Assembly (NCBI GenBank): GCA_910584905.1
Contig: CAJUCQ010000057.1
Span: 1 to 26,715 of the forward strand
Direction: 5' to 3'
Source: an uncultured Muribaculaceae bacterium
Lineage (GTDB): Bacteria; Bacteroidota; Bacteroidia; Bacteroidales; Muribaculaceae
Length of the DNA: 26,715 nucleotides
A program made the translations under genes and the position numbers. Below the pieces are notes generated by a model. That model was not told the origin of the DNA. It saw only the letters and a program-made list of their open reading frames with translations, and did not search any database. Below, piece by piece: positions 20,436-26,715 of this stretch. Each line of letters opens with the position of its first letter. Positions within the stretch are counted from its first letter, which is position 1.

Positions 20436-22622
20436 TCAAGCCTTTACGCGGTCAAGCTCGTAGAACTTGCCATCTTTGGCTTTGACGAGTTGAATCGACG
20501 CGCCCTCCTTGAGAGTCATATCCTCGGCGAGGACGAATGCTCCGCCGTTGGCGATAGTCGAAGCAAATTCGGAGCCGGCGCCGTGGATGGTGTAAACTAC
20601 TCCGATGTTCGCATCCTCCAGCGACTCGATAGCTGTAGCCTCGGTGTTTGCACCGGTGACGAACACGGTAGCGCCTGCCACTGAAGGCGAAGTCTCGTTA
20701 TCCGGGAAAACGAATGCCGATGCCGGAGCGGATGAGCGGTCCACTTCGATGAACGAGCCGTCGGCGCGTTTTATGAGCCTCAGGATGTCGCCCACGGCCG
20801 GAGTCCAGTCGGCGGAAATAAGAGCGAACTTGCCGGCTTTCTTGATAGTCACGCCGTTTTCACCCGAGGCGCCGCACTTGATTGCAACGACTTTGCCGAC
20901 TTTGGCGCCCTCGATGTCGGTGATGGTGAACGTCTTGGAGTTTGCGGCGGTGATAACCGAGCCGTGGAGCACGACCGAGGGATTTGCATCCGGCGCCGTT
21001 TCGATGAAGTAATCGTCGGGGTAGTCGTAGTCGTTAGCCCAAATGAGCTGACGGCTGCCGTCCATTTCGGCGGGGTTTGTGTACTTGTAGCCCACGGCCT
21101 CGGCCCACACGGACTCTTTCCAGACGGACCACACTTTTAGCGTCCAGTCGACCGGCTCAATCTGGAAGTTGAGCATTTCGCCGGGCTTTTGCTCGTAGAG
21201 CTTTATATTACCGGCAATAGACCAGATGAGGCGGCAATGATTGTCGGCATTGGGTATGGGGACAATCTTGACGCCGGGGAACTCTTTGACGCACATAAGA
21301 CCGGGCTTGTAGTCCTGATTTGTGCCGTAGTTTGCCTCGTTGTATTTGTGATACAGGGGCAAGAGGTGCGAGGGCATGTAGAGCTCGAGGTCGCCGGTGT
21401 CGCGGATGTGCGAAGGAATCATCGACGTGCCGAGGAAAACCACTTCGCCGATGTTGCCGGGGGTGATGCGCGGGAGCTTGAACGGCTTAATCTGATATAC
21501 GGTTTTACCGGAAGTGCCGCCGTCGGGCGTGGGGTCCATGTGGCCTTCGATTTTCTTGCGGACAAACTCGTATAAACCGTCGGCGGCTTCGAGTGAGCGT
21601 CCGGGAACGTTGGGGTTGGGATTCTTACGGACTCCGTTGACGCGGCGCTGTTCGCGCTCGTTATGGAGTTTTTTAGCCGTTTCGACGAGTATAAATTCGA
21701 TAAACGACAATTTCAGCGGGTCAGACCCCTCGCGGTTGAGTCCTCCAATCCATGTTTTTTCAAGCACGGCGAGGTCGGAGAATTTGTGGACAAACATCAC
21801 GGAGAACATCCGTAACGTCTCGGTCCCGAACTCGTAAGAGCCTTTAACTACGTTGTCGAAGTTAGAACCCACGGTGTTTTGAGCCTGCGAGAAGTCGCCC
21901 AGCCAAATATTAACAAGCGTGGCGAGGTCCTGATAACCGGACTCCAGCGGGAACACGGACTCAAGCGATGGGAGCTTGTAAATGAAGCTTTGCAGGCGGT
22001 CGCGCCACGGCGTGCGGTAGAACGCGCCGAGGTCCTCCTTCAGGGCCGAAAAATCCATCGCACTTGCTTCGGCCACCATGAAGTTCAGGCCCTTTCGCGC
22101 GGCCAGTGCCGCACGTGCCCTCTGGTTGTACGGGCGTTCGAGCGAGAACATAAGGCCGGGCATACCTCCGAGCTGCTTGTCGTCCGCGAGGTTGAAAGCC
22201 TGTTCGCCGGCGGAAGATTTGGCGGCTGGCTTGCCGTTGTCAGGTTCAGCCATTTCGGAAAGCACAGCCACGCGCTGCGTCAGTTCGGCGATGCGCTTCT
22301 CCTTGTCGGCGGCATCGGAACTGCCGGAGTCGACTTTCGATTTGAGGGCGTCGCGCTCTTTGGTGACGGCGGCGAGCTGAGCCGCTGTCTGCTCAAGAAC
22401 CGCCGAAAGAGCGGCGACGCGACGGTCTGAAGCCCTGCTATTCTTGTCGTTGGCTTCGGGGGCGTTGAGCGCGTCCTCGAAGTCCTTGATAAATTGTTCG
22501 GAGAAATTGACTGAGAGCTGTTCTTTCTCCTCTTTTGTCAGCACCTTTCGGCCGTCCTTCTCGGAGAACGAAGAAATTCCGAGAATGGCCAGTACTGCCG
22601 GAATAAAACCTTTAAAATCCAT
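20436..22622 (-). CDS. Major capsid protein with N-terminal scaffold-like region and two C-terminal decoration domains
   Basis: The 728-residue protein is much longer than a typical HK97-type capsid protein. ATG 22,622 (MDFKGFIPAVL) is the start; an upstream extension lies inside the protease gene. Residues about 1-150 are helical with a coiled coil (AALSAVLEQTAAQLAAVTKE, EKRIAELTQRVAVLSE), as expected of a scaffold delta-domain removed by the adjacent S49 protease. Residues about 160-550 form the capsid body (SLESVFPLESGYQDLATLVN, GNIGEVVFLGTSMIPSHIRD). Residues 554-629 and 647-728 are two related beta domains, also present in the next gene. Cleavage and assembly roles are inferred from architecture and gene neighbours. 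Confidence 0.78.
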   Translation of the reverse strand: MDFKGFIPAVLAILGISSFSEKDGRKVLTKEEKEQLSVNFSEQFIKDFEDALNAPEANDKNSRASDRRVAALSAVLEQTAAQLAAVTKERDALKSKVDSGSSDAADKEKRIAELTQRVAVLSEMAEPDNGKPAAKSSAGEQAFNLADDKQLGGMPGLMFSLERPYNQRARAALAARKGLNFMVAEASAMDFSALKEDLGAFYRTPWRDRLQSFIYKLPSLESVFPLESGYQDLATLVNIWLGDFSQAQNTVGSNFDNVVKGSYEFGTETLRMFSVMFVHKFSDLAVLEKTWIGGLNREGSDPLKLSFIEFILVETAKKLHNEREQRRVNGVRKNPNPNVPGRSLEAADGLYEFVRKKIEGHMDPTPDGGTSGKTVYQIKPFKLPRITPGNIGEVVFLGTSMIPSHIRDTGDLELYMPSHLLPLYHKYNEANYGTNQDYKPGLMCVKEFPGVKIVPIPNADNHCRLIWSIAGNIKLYEQKPGEMLNFQIEPVDWTLKVWSVWKESVWAEAVGYKYTNPAEMDGSRQLIWANDYDYPDDYFIETAPDANPSVVLHGSVITAANSKTFTITDIEGAKVGKVVAIKCGASGENGVTIKKAGKFALISADWTPAVGDILRLIKRADGSFIEVDRSSAPASAFVFPDNETSPSVAGATVFVTGANTEATAIESLEDANIGVVYTIHGAGSEFASTIANGGAFVLAEDMTLKEGASIQLVKAKDGKFYELDRVKA

Positions 22623-22641
22623 TGCAAGAACTGTTAAATAA

Positions 22642-23505
22642 TTATTGATATAGTTGGGCAGCCTGTCGGCCTGTTGCCTGAGTAAGTACCCATAACACAG
22701 CATCGGAGAACTCACCGATACAGTCGATATAACCGAGTTTTACGGCGTCCTCGGCGAAGAAAACGCGTCCACGGTAGAAATCAAGCTTGGGGTCGTAAGG
22801 AATCGCCCTGTTTTCGGCCACGGCCTCGGCGAACACTTTATGCAGTCTTTCAAGGCGTGATTTGGTTAATTCGTCGTCACCGGACTCGAGAGCTCGGTAT
22901 TCCTCGTTTTTCAGGTCTGAAGAAGTCGGATATATATCACGAATTTCGATTCCGTTGCTTTTGAAAAATTCGGAAAGAGAAGTAAAAGTGCACATAGCCC
23001 CCACACTTCCGACGGTGCAAAGCGGCGAAAGCGCAAAAACACGGTCAGTGCTTGAGCCTAACCAGTAGTGGGCCGAACACATTGAGCCGGTTACGAGAGT
23101 CGCCGAGGGCTTTGTCATTTCTTTAATCTTGGCGGCGGCCACATCAACGCGGTCGGCGTGTCCGCCGGGGCCGTCGACGATGAGCACGAGTCCGACGATT
23201 GCCGGGTTTTTCTCGACCTCGTCGATGAGCCGGAGCAGACAATCAGTGTCCCAAGCGTAGAGCGTTCCTCTCAGATATATTGTAGCGATAGAGTTGTCGG
23301 GGAGGTTGGGGGAGTCGAGTTCATATTCGTCGACAACGTAAGGAGCCGCGACGGCTTTTGCCGTCGGAGCATTTTTCTCGAGTAAATTTTCAGCGTCCTC
23401 GGTTCTTCCTGAAACGATGCAGGGCGTGATGACTGACAAAATCCCGGAAAGGTCCTGCCGGTTGATAGCCCAATCAGAAGTAAGGAATTTGCGTATTTTA
23501 TCCAT
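22642..23505 (-). CDS. S49 family (SppA/ClpP-fold) prohead protease
   Basis: The 287-residue serine peptidase has the oxyanion segment VDGPGGHADRV (about 111-120), catalytic Ser144 in GSMCSAHYWLG, and a likely catalytic Lys199 in SSDLKNEEY, giving the Ser-Lys dyad of SppA-type enzymes. In phages such enzymes mature the capsid by removing scaffold sequences. The capsid gene starts 20 bp downstream, so it is probably the substrate. The ATG at 23,505 sits at the edge of a 9-bp inverted repeat. There is no signal peptide, as expected of an intracellular assembly protease. Confidence 0.88.
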   Translation of the reverse strand: MDKIRKFLTSDWAINRQDLSGILSVITPCIVSGRTEDAENLLEKNAPTAKAVAAPYVVDEYELDSPNLPDNSIATIYLRGTLYAWDTDCLLRLIDEVEKNPAIVGLVLIVDGPGGHADRVDVAAAKIKEMTKPSATLVTGSMCSAHYWLGSSTDRVFALSPLCTVGSVGAMCTFTSLSEFFKSNGIEIRDIYPTSSDLKNEEYRALESGDDELTKSRLERLHKVFAEAVAENRAIPYDPKLDFYRGRVFFAEDAVKLGYIDCIGEFSDAVLWVLTQATGRQAAQLYQ

Positions 23506-23536
23506 AGTGGTTAAATTTCAAGCAAAATAACCACTA
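23505..23536 (-). promoter_or_regulatory. Inverted repeat over the protease start codon
   Basis: TAGTGGTTA (23,505-23,513) and TAACCACTA (23,528-23,536) form a 9-bp stem with a 14-nt loop, and the stem includes the first base of the ATG. As RNA it would mask the start; as DNA it could be an operator over the poor -7 match TTATTTTG. Confidence 0.6.
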
Positions 23537-23560
23537 TAAAAATCTATCAAGAAGGACCGA

Positions 23561-23965
23561 CTAACGGATAAACGGGTCGTTTTCGATGGCTTTGCCGGAT
23601 AGCTTGCAAGAGTAAACGCCGTCTTCGGTCACAAAAGAAAACGAAAGAGGGAAATCCGGCGAGCCGGCCACGTGTTCGTTCCCTCTTTCGTCGACGTAGA
23701 GGGCCACAAAATGCTCTTTGCGCAAACTTTCAAGCTCAGCGGACACATTGGGAGATACTCCGCTACGCTTGTAACTGATAGATTTTGTAATTATCCCGCC
23801 CTCCTCGCTCGTGGCGACTGCAATTGAGCCGGGAATTGCTTCGGCCGGGATTTCCGGTGGTATATAATATATTATTACCTCAGCGTAGACGACCACAAAG
23901 CGTACAATATGACTCAGGGGCACAATTCGAAGATTGAAGACGGTGGAAACTGTTAGATTAGGCAT
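23561..23965 (-). CDS. Unknown phage protein upstream of the protease
   Basis: The 134-residue protein has a hydrophobic beta-rich N-terminal third (FNLRIVPLSHIVRFVVVYAEVIIYYIPPEIPAE) and a C-terminal half of likely beta strands (VALYVDERGNEHVAGSPDFPLSF, GVYSCKLSGKAI). It stops at TAG. It opens the capsid gene group, and a small head or tail protein is plausible, but no family is recognised. It is followed by the inverted repeat ahead of the protease gene. Confidence 0.6.
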   Translation of the reverse strand: MPNLTVSTVFNLRIVPLSHIVRFVVVYAEVIIYYIPPEIPAEAIPGSIAVATSEEGGIITKSISYKRSGVSPNVSAELESLRKEHFVALYVDERGNEHVAGSPDFPLSFSFVTEDGVYSCKLSGKAIENDPFIR

Positions 23966-24030
23966 AATAAAGATGGTTGTAAAATGTTGATAATTAGTAA
24001 ATACGCAAACGTGCGACGTTTTTGCGACAC

Positions 24031-24062
24031 TTGTCCGCCGTTTTTGCGCCCAAAAAGGACAA
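24031..24062. promoter_or_regulatory. Imperfect dyad in the 23,966-24,097 gap
   Basis: TTGTCC (24,031-24,036) pairs with GGACAA (24,057-24,062), and TTTTTG (24,041-24,046) with CAAAAA (24,051-24,056), with one unpaired GCCG block. No T tail follows, so a protein-binding site upstream of the capsid unit is more likely than a terminator. Confidence 0.4.
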
Positions 24063-24097
24063 ATTGCGGCACGAAGTAGGTTATTTTTTTCTTGAAA

Positions 24098-24583
24098 TTA
24101 TTGTTTTTTTGTATATCCGCGCTTGAGTCTGCGGCGAATCTTATCCCTCCAGCGCTGATAGTTCTTGAGTAGGGCGTCTTCGGTTATGGACTCTATTCCA
24201 TATTTCTGCATGAACTCAAATACAGAATCCTTATAGCGGATGCCCCGTAAGTGCTTATCTTCGTCAAGGCGTTCGTGAAGTTCGGCCCACATCATCACAC
24301 TCAGGCGGGAGCCGATAATTGCAGCAGCTCGCGCGGAAAGATAGTTGTAAATTTGCGGGTCCTTCCCTCCGGCCTCGTTGGCGGCCCTGCGGTCGGGCAG
24401 GGCGATGGGTAGATTTCCGGAGTCGACCGGCTTGTCGGCGGGCCTCTTCGCCATAAGATTATAAATGGTGATATACATTTCGGACGAGGGCGGGAATTTT
24501 ACAGCCCCGATGCCTGCGTCATAGTATTTCCCCAAAACATATTCCGCAACAGCGGGTTCAATTTCGATTTTTGCGATAATCAT
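24098..24583 (-). CDS. Unknown protein, possible phage regulator
   Basis: The 161-residue protein starts at ATG 24,583 (MIIAKIEIEPAVAEYVLG), shortly after a -7 box. It has an N-terminal alpha/beta segment, a middle with Ala-rich helices (YLSARAAAIIGSRLSVMMW), and a basic helical end (KNYQRWRDKIRRRLKRGYTKK) that could bind nucleic acid. It stands alone between the repeat array and the capsid unit, where a late-gene activator or origin-binding protein would fit. No motif proves either. Confidence 0.6.
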   Translation of the reverse strand: MIIAKIEIEPAVAEYVLGKYYDAGIGAVKFPPSSEMYITIYNLMAKRPADKPVDSGNLPIALPDRRAANEAGGKDPQIYNYLSARAAAIIGSRLSVMMWAELHERLDEDKHLRGIRYKDSVFEFMQKYGIESITEDALLKNYQRWRDKIRRRLKRGYTKKQ

Positions 24584-24612
24584 GGCTATTAGCGTAGTAT
24601 TCAATATGTTTT

Positions 24613-24620
24613 GCAAAATT
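24613..24620 (-). promoter_or_regulatory. Probable -7 box for the gene at 24,098-24,583
   Basis: TAATTTTG on the minus strand fits TAnnTTTG, about 30 bp ahead of the ATG. The -33 position has no clear TTG. Confidence 0.5.
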
Positions 24621-24700
24621 ACAAAAAAAATCCGCTTTTCGCACATTTTTGGCGCATTAAAATACGCAACTAGCGTTTATTTTCTTCGCGCCGTATAATC

Positions 24701-24980
24701 GTTACAAAACTTTTGTAATTTTGTGTCACAAGTATAATGTGCTGTAAAATAAATATTTAGCGTGTTACGTAACTGAAAAAACGCCTTTGTAACAGTTGTA
24801 TCCGAATTTGTACCACAGCGTAACTACGTCATGCCGAAATAGTGTTACAAACCCGTTTTATTTTGTAACATAATTAGTAACGGATTTTGTAACGCCGCCC
24901 CTCTTTTGTTATCTTTCTTATTTTTAGATATTTTACTTTTTGTAACCACTACCATTACAAGGTTACAAAAAAAATGTAAC
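24701..24980. repeat. AT-rich array of TTTTGTAAC / GTTACAAAA sites (iteron-like)
   Basis: Within 280 bp there are about nine copies of TTTTGTAAC in both orientations, most exact: 24,701-24,709, 24,711-24,719, 24,785-24,793, 24,844-24,852, 24,861-24,869, 24,885-24,893, 24,938-24,946, 24,962-24,970 and 24,973-24,980. A GTTACGTAAC palindrome lies at 24,764-24,773. The whole 24,650-25,000 gap is AT-rich and has no ORF. Next to a helicase and an ssDNA-binding-type protein, this suits a replication origin or a multi-site operator. Confidence 0.7.
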
Positions 24981-25029
24981 AAATTATATTAAGGGGAGTG
25001 GGGAAGTGGTCGGGGTTGCCGGCCGAGCC

Positions 25030-25072
25030 AAAAAAAAATCCCCCGGGCGAAAATGTAATACGCCCCGGGGAT
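25030..25072 (-). terminator. Intrinsic terminator after the DUF3127 gene
   Basis: A 12-bp stem with one mismatch (25,061-25,072 with 25,039-25,050) is followed on the minus strand by nine T residues (25,030-25,038). It ends the replication unit before the repeat array. Confidence 0.8.
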
Positions 25073-25098
25073 TCCGGCTCGAAAAGAAAGAAAAATGT

Positions 25099-25380
25099 TT
25101 ATACGCCGAGAGGCTTTGCGGCCCATGCGGTCGCGGACAAGAAGCGTCGGCCGTTATATTCTCGGACGTCAAAGTCGAGGCTTACTTCATAGCCTTTGCC
25201 GACTTCGAGTCGCATTTGGTCTATACGGTCATTCATCACGGTAAAGAGGACGGCGTTAGGGTGCGCCGCGTTCGATGTGTTATAGGTCAGCACGGCTTCG
25301 ATTTTACGCCAGTTGTTGCCGTTGGTCGAAGTGCCCGAGGATTCGGGCGAGAGGTAGGTGATAGTTCCTGAAAGTTTCAT
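25099..25380 (-). CDS. DUF3127-type OB-fold (ssDNA-binding-like) protein
   Basis: The 93-residue protein matches the small DUF3127 family of Bacteroidetes, which has an SSB-like OB fold. The pattern is MKLSGTITYLSPESSGTS, then NWRKIEAVLTY, FTVMNDRIDQMRLEVGKGYEVSLDFDVREYNGRRFLSATAWAA. Such proteins probably coat single-stranded DNA in phage and plasmid replication. It lies 21 bp after the helicase gene and shares its transcript. It is complete. The acidic SSB tail that recruits partners is absent. Confidence 0.8.
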   Translation of the reverse strand: MKLSGTITYLSPESSGTSTNGNNWRKIEAVLTYNTSNAAHPNAVLFTVMNDRIDQMRLEVGKGYEVSLDFDVREYNGRRFLSATAWAAKPLGV

Positions 25381-25401
25381 TTGTATAATTGATTTGTGGG
25401 G

Positions 25402-26601
25402 TTAAAACGGTTCATCGTCGGTGGGGGCTTCGCTGGCCGCCGTGTTTGCGTTTTCTTGCTCGGCGGCCGCTTTGGCCGAGCGCACGTATATCATTTCCGC
25501 GGACTTCGTAGATAATCCGTCCGGGCTTTTGATTCTTCGGATAATACGCCCGGCACCGTTGCAGAACTCTTCGGGGTTCAGGGTGTCGATGTGTTCGGAT
25601 AAGGTGCAAAAAGCTCTGAGAGCTCTTGAGAAGGTTTGCATTGTAGATTTAGGCAGATTTGCGTAATGCCTGAAATCTTCGGCCACGTCCTGACGGATTA
25701 GGAAGCGGTCGAGGTTGTCGCCATCTTCGGAGAAGTATTGCTCGGCCCAGTCCCTGAAGCAGTCATTCATTTCGGCGGCAAGTTTGCGATGCATGATGTT
25801 GTCGAGCTTCGGTTCGATTTTGATTTTAAGCGGTGCGACTGAAAGATAAAAACGGACGCACTGCATCACAAAGTTAGCGTCGGCGTTCCAGTCCTCTTCG
25901 CTGTAAGAGCCTTCGCGCATGAGGTCACCGTTGAAGTCGTCGGCTATCGAGCGCGTCTCAAGATAGTCGTTTTCCGGGCTTTGCGAGTGGTAGTAGTCCG
26001 AGACAACTCCGTATATCGTTCGGCGCACGGTCGAGGGATTGAACTCCCGGGGCACGAAATTCGTAGTCATGCAGAATTTAGGCGTATCATTAAAGCCGAG
26101 TTCATAACTTGCAACGTTCTTTTTATCGATAACGACAGACCCCGAAATCGTGTCATACAGCTGCTTCATCGGGAAATTTTCGGCGAGGTCATCGACGAGC
26201 ACAATCCCGGTGTTTTTAGTGATTCGCTCAGCCCAGTGGGTGTTGTCGAAAACCCGGATATTTTTCCCCGAGATTGTGCAAAGTTCAGTAAAATGCTCAA
26301 GAGCTTTAAACATAAACGATTTGCCTGAGCCTCCGTTACATTGGTTGTTTTCGCCGATAAGATTGTCCATTAAGTAAGGCGACCACGGCTTTGACGGCGA
26401 TTTATAGCGATGGAGTAAATAACCAATCATAAAAATACGATTTATCAGGGCTTGCTCCTGTTCCTGAATTTGTTCAGGCGTCAAGCCCTCTCCGGCAATG
26501 TCGAATTTATGTGATTTGGCATATTCGCGGGCTGCATTTCGGTCCTCGAACCGGTATTCCATTTCTTCGCGCCAATATATCCGGCACGAGTTAATAAACA
26601 A
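25402..26601 (-). CDS. Phage helicase of the D5/DUF5906 primase-helicase type, 5'-truncated
   Basis: The frame encodes an SF3-like helicase: Walker A NGGSGKS (Lys94 counted from 26,601), Walker B GIVLVDDLAENF, and a CMTTNFVPREF sensor segment. A C-terminal extension carries IRRIKSPDGLSTKSAEMIYV. Relatives have a longer N-terminal part, including a primase domain, that is missing. The frame runs open with no ATG up to a stop at 26,635 (FTEPLFINSCRIYW), so the start is either TTG 26,601, ATG 26,562 or lost. The break coincides with the start of AT-rich sequence. I read it as a gene fragment whose motor domain is complete. Confidence 0.75.
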   Translation of the reverse strand: MFINSCRIYWREEMEYRFEDRNAAREYAKSHKFDIAGEGLTPEQIQEQEQALINRIFMIGYLLHRYKSPSKPWSPYLMDNLIGENNQCNGGSGKSFMFKALEHFTELCTISGKNIRVFDNTHWAERITKNTGIVLVDDLAENFPMKQLYDTISGSVVIDKKNVASYELGFNDTPKFCMTTNFVPREFNPSTVRRTIYGVVSDYYHSQSPENDYLETRSIADDFNGDLMREGSYSEEDWNADANFVMQCVRFYLSVAPLKIKIEPKLDNIMHRKLAAEMNDCFRDWAEQYFSEDGDNLDRFLIRQDVAEDFRHYANLPKSTMQTFSRALRAFCTLSEHIDTLNPEEFCNGAGRIIRRIKSPDGLSTKSAEMIYVRSAKAAAEQENANTAASEAPTDDEPF

Positions 26602-26604
26602 TGG

Positions 26605-26623
26605 TTCGGTAAAAACTACCGAA
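26605..26623. repeat. Short inverted repeat at the right junction
   Basis: TTCGGTA (26,605-26,611) and TACCGAA (26,617-26,623) form a 7-bp stem with a 5-nt loop, exactly where the helicase frame breaks off. It could mark a recombination or insertion end. Confidence 0.5.
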
Positions 26624-26715
26624 GTGATTGAAAATTAAGTTAATATATTAATATTTCAGATACAAATGAATCGCCAAAGCGTTCATTATAAAAACATTAG
26701 ACTATGAACGTATTG
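26624..26715. other. AT-rich flank, no gene seen
   Basis: Ninety bases differ in composition from the phage genes and contain no ORF, terminator or recognisable repeat. They are probably flanking DNA. Confidence 0.4.

Noticed and set aside
24701..24980. CRISPR array
   Set aside because: The repeated unit is 9 bp, occurs in both orientations at irregular spacing, and no cas gene is present.
1..26715. tRNA or rRNA genes
   Set aside because: No cloverleaf with a conserved T-arm and no rRNA-like sequence was recognised by eye on either strand. A short or divergent tRNA cannot be fully excluded without a scan.

Overview
The window is a 26.7 kb, GC-rich stretch of tailed-phage (siphovirus-like) genome from a Bacteroidales host. 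Every convincing gene lies on the minus strand, so the phage reads from right to left. The host assignment rests on repeated matches to the Bacteroidetes promoter consensus (TTTG or TTG, 19-20 bp, TAnnTTTG), on intrinsic terminators between transcription units, and on Bacteroides-phage-type proteins (DUF3127 OB-fold protein, D5-like helicase, DUF6712-like connector, HicAB). Neither end is an intact gene: a helicase frame is cut at about 26,602-26,634 and a tail gene at about 101, each next to AT-rich DNA of different character. This looks like a decayed or rearranged prophage, or a phage segment joined to host DNA. No integrase, lysogeny repressor, receptor-binding tail gene, tRNA or CRISPR array is visible.

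Layout in transcription order (high to low coordinates). Replication: helicase fragment, DUF3127 protein, terminator, an AT-rich iteron-like array, an unknown gene. Capsid and tail tube: an unknown gene, S49 prohead protease, a 728-aa capsid protein with its own N-terminal scaffold-like region, and a probable tail tube protein that shares a C-terminal domain with the capsid protein. Packaging: a promoter with a perfect palindrome in its spacer, a coiled-coil protein with a possible -1 frameshift extension, a methyltransferase-like protein with a 15-bp repeat array, a small-terminase candidate, an unknown gene, and the large terminase. An AT-rich hicAB toxin-antitoxin cassette follows, bounded by 16-nt inverted repeats.

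Next come two small transcription units, each headed by a structured leader (12,857-13,099 and 13,368-13,571). The two leaders are built alike: the same promoter type, a 5'-end segment R1, a nearly identical terminator hairpin about 70 nt in, then interlocked inverted repeats whose last arm (R3, a copy of R1) abuts the start codon. I see this pair as the most likely undescribed system here: two small terminated RNAs, each linked to a complementary switch on the adjacent gene. Then follow holin and u-spanin, portal, a PLD-like protein, a connector gene split by one in-frame amber codon, tail-assembly genes, a GH24 lysozyme, a candidate ~105-nt small RNA unit, and the 1459-aa tape measure.

Function names come from motif and family recognition by eye; no database search was run. 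The promoters, terminators and repeats were read base by base, but transcription from them is inferred.
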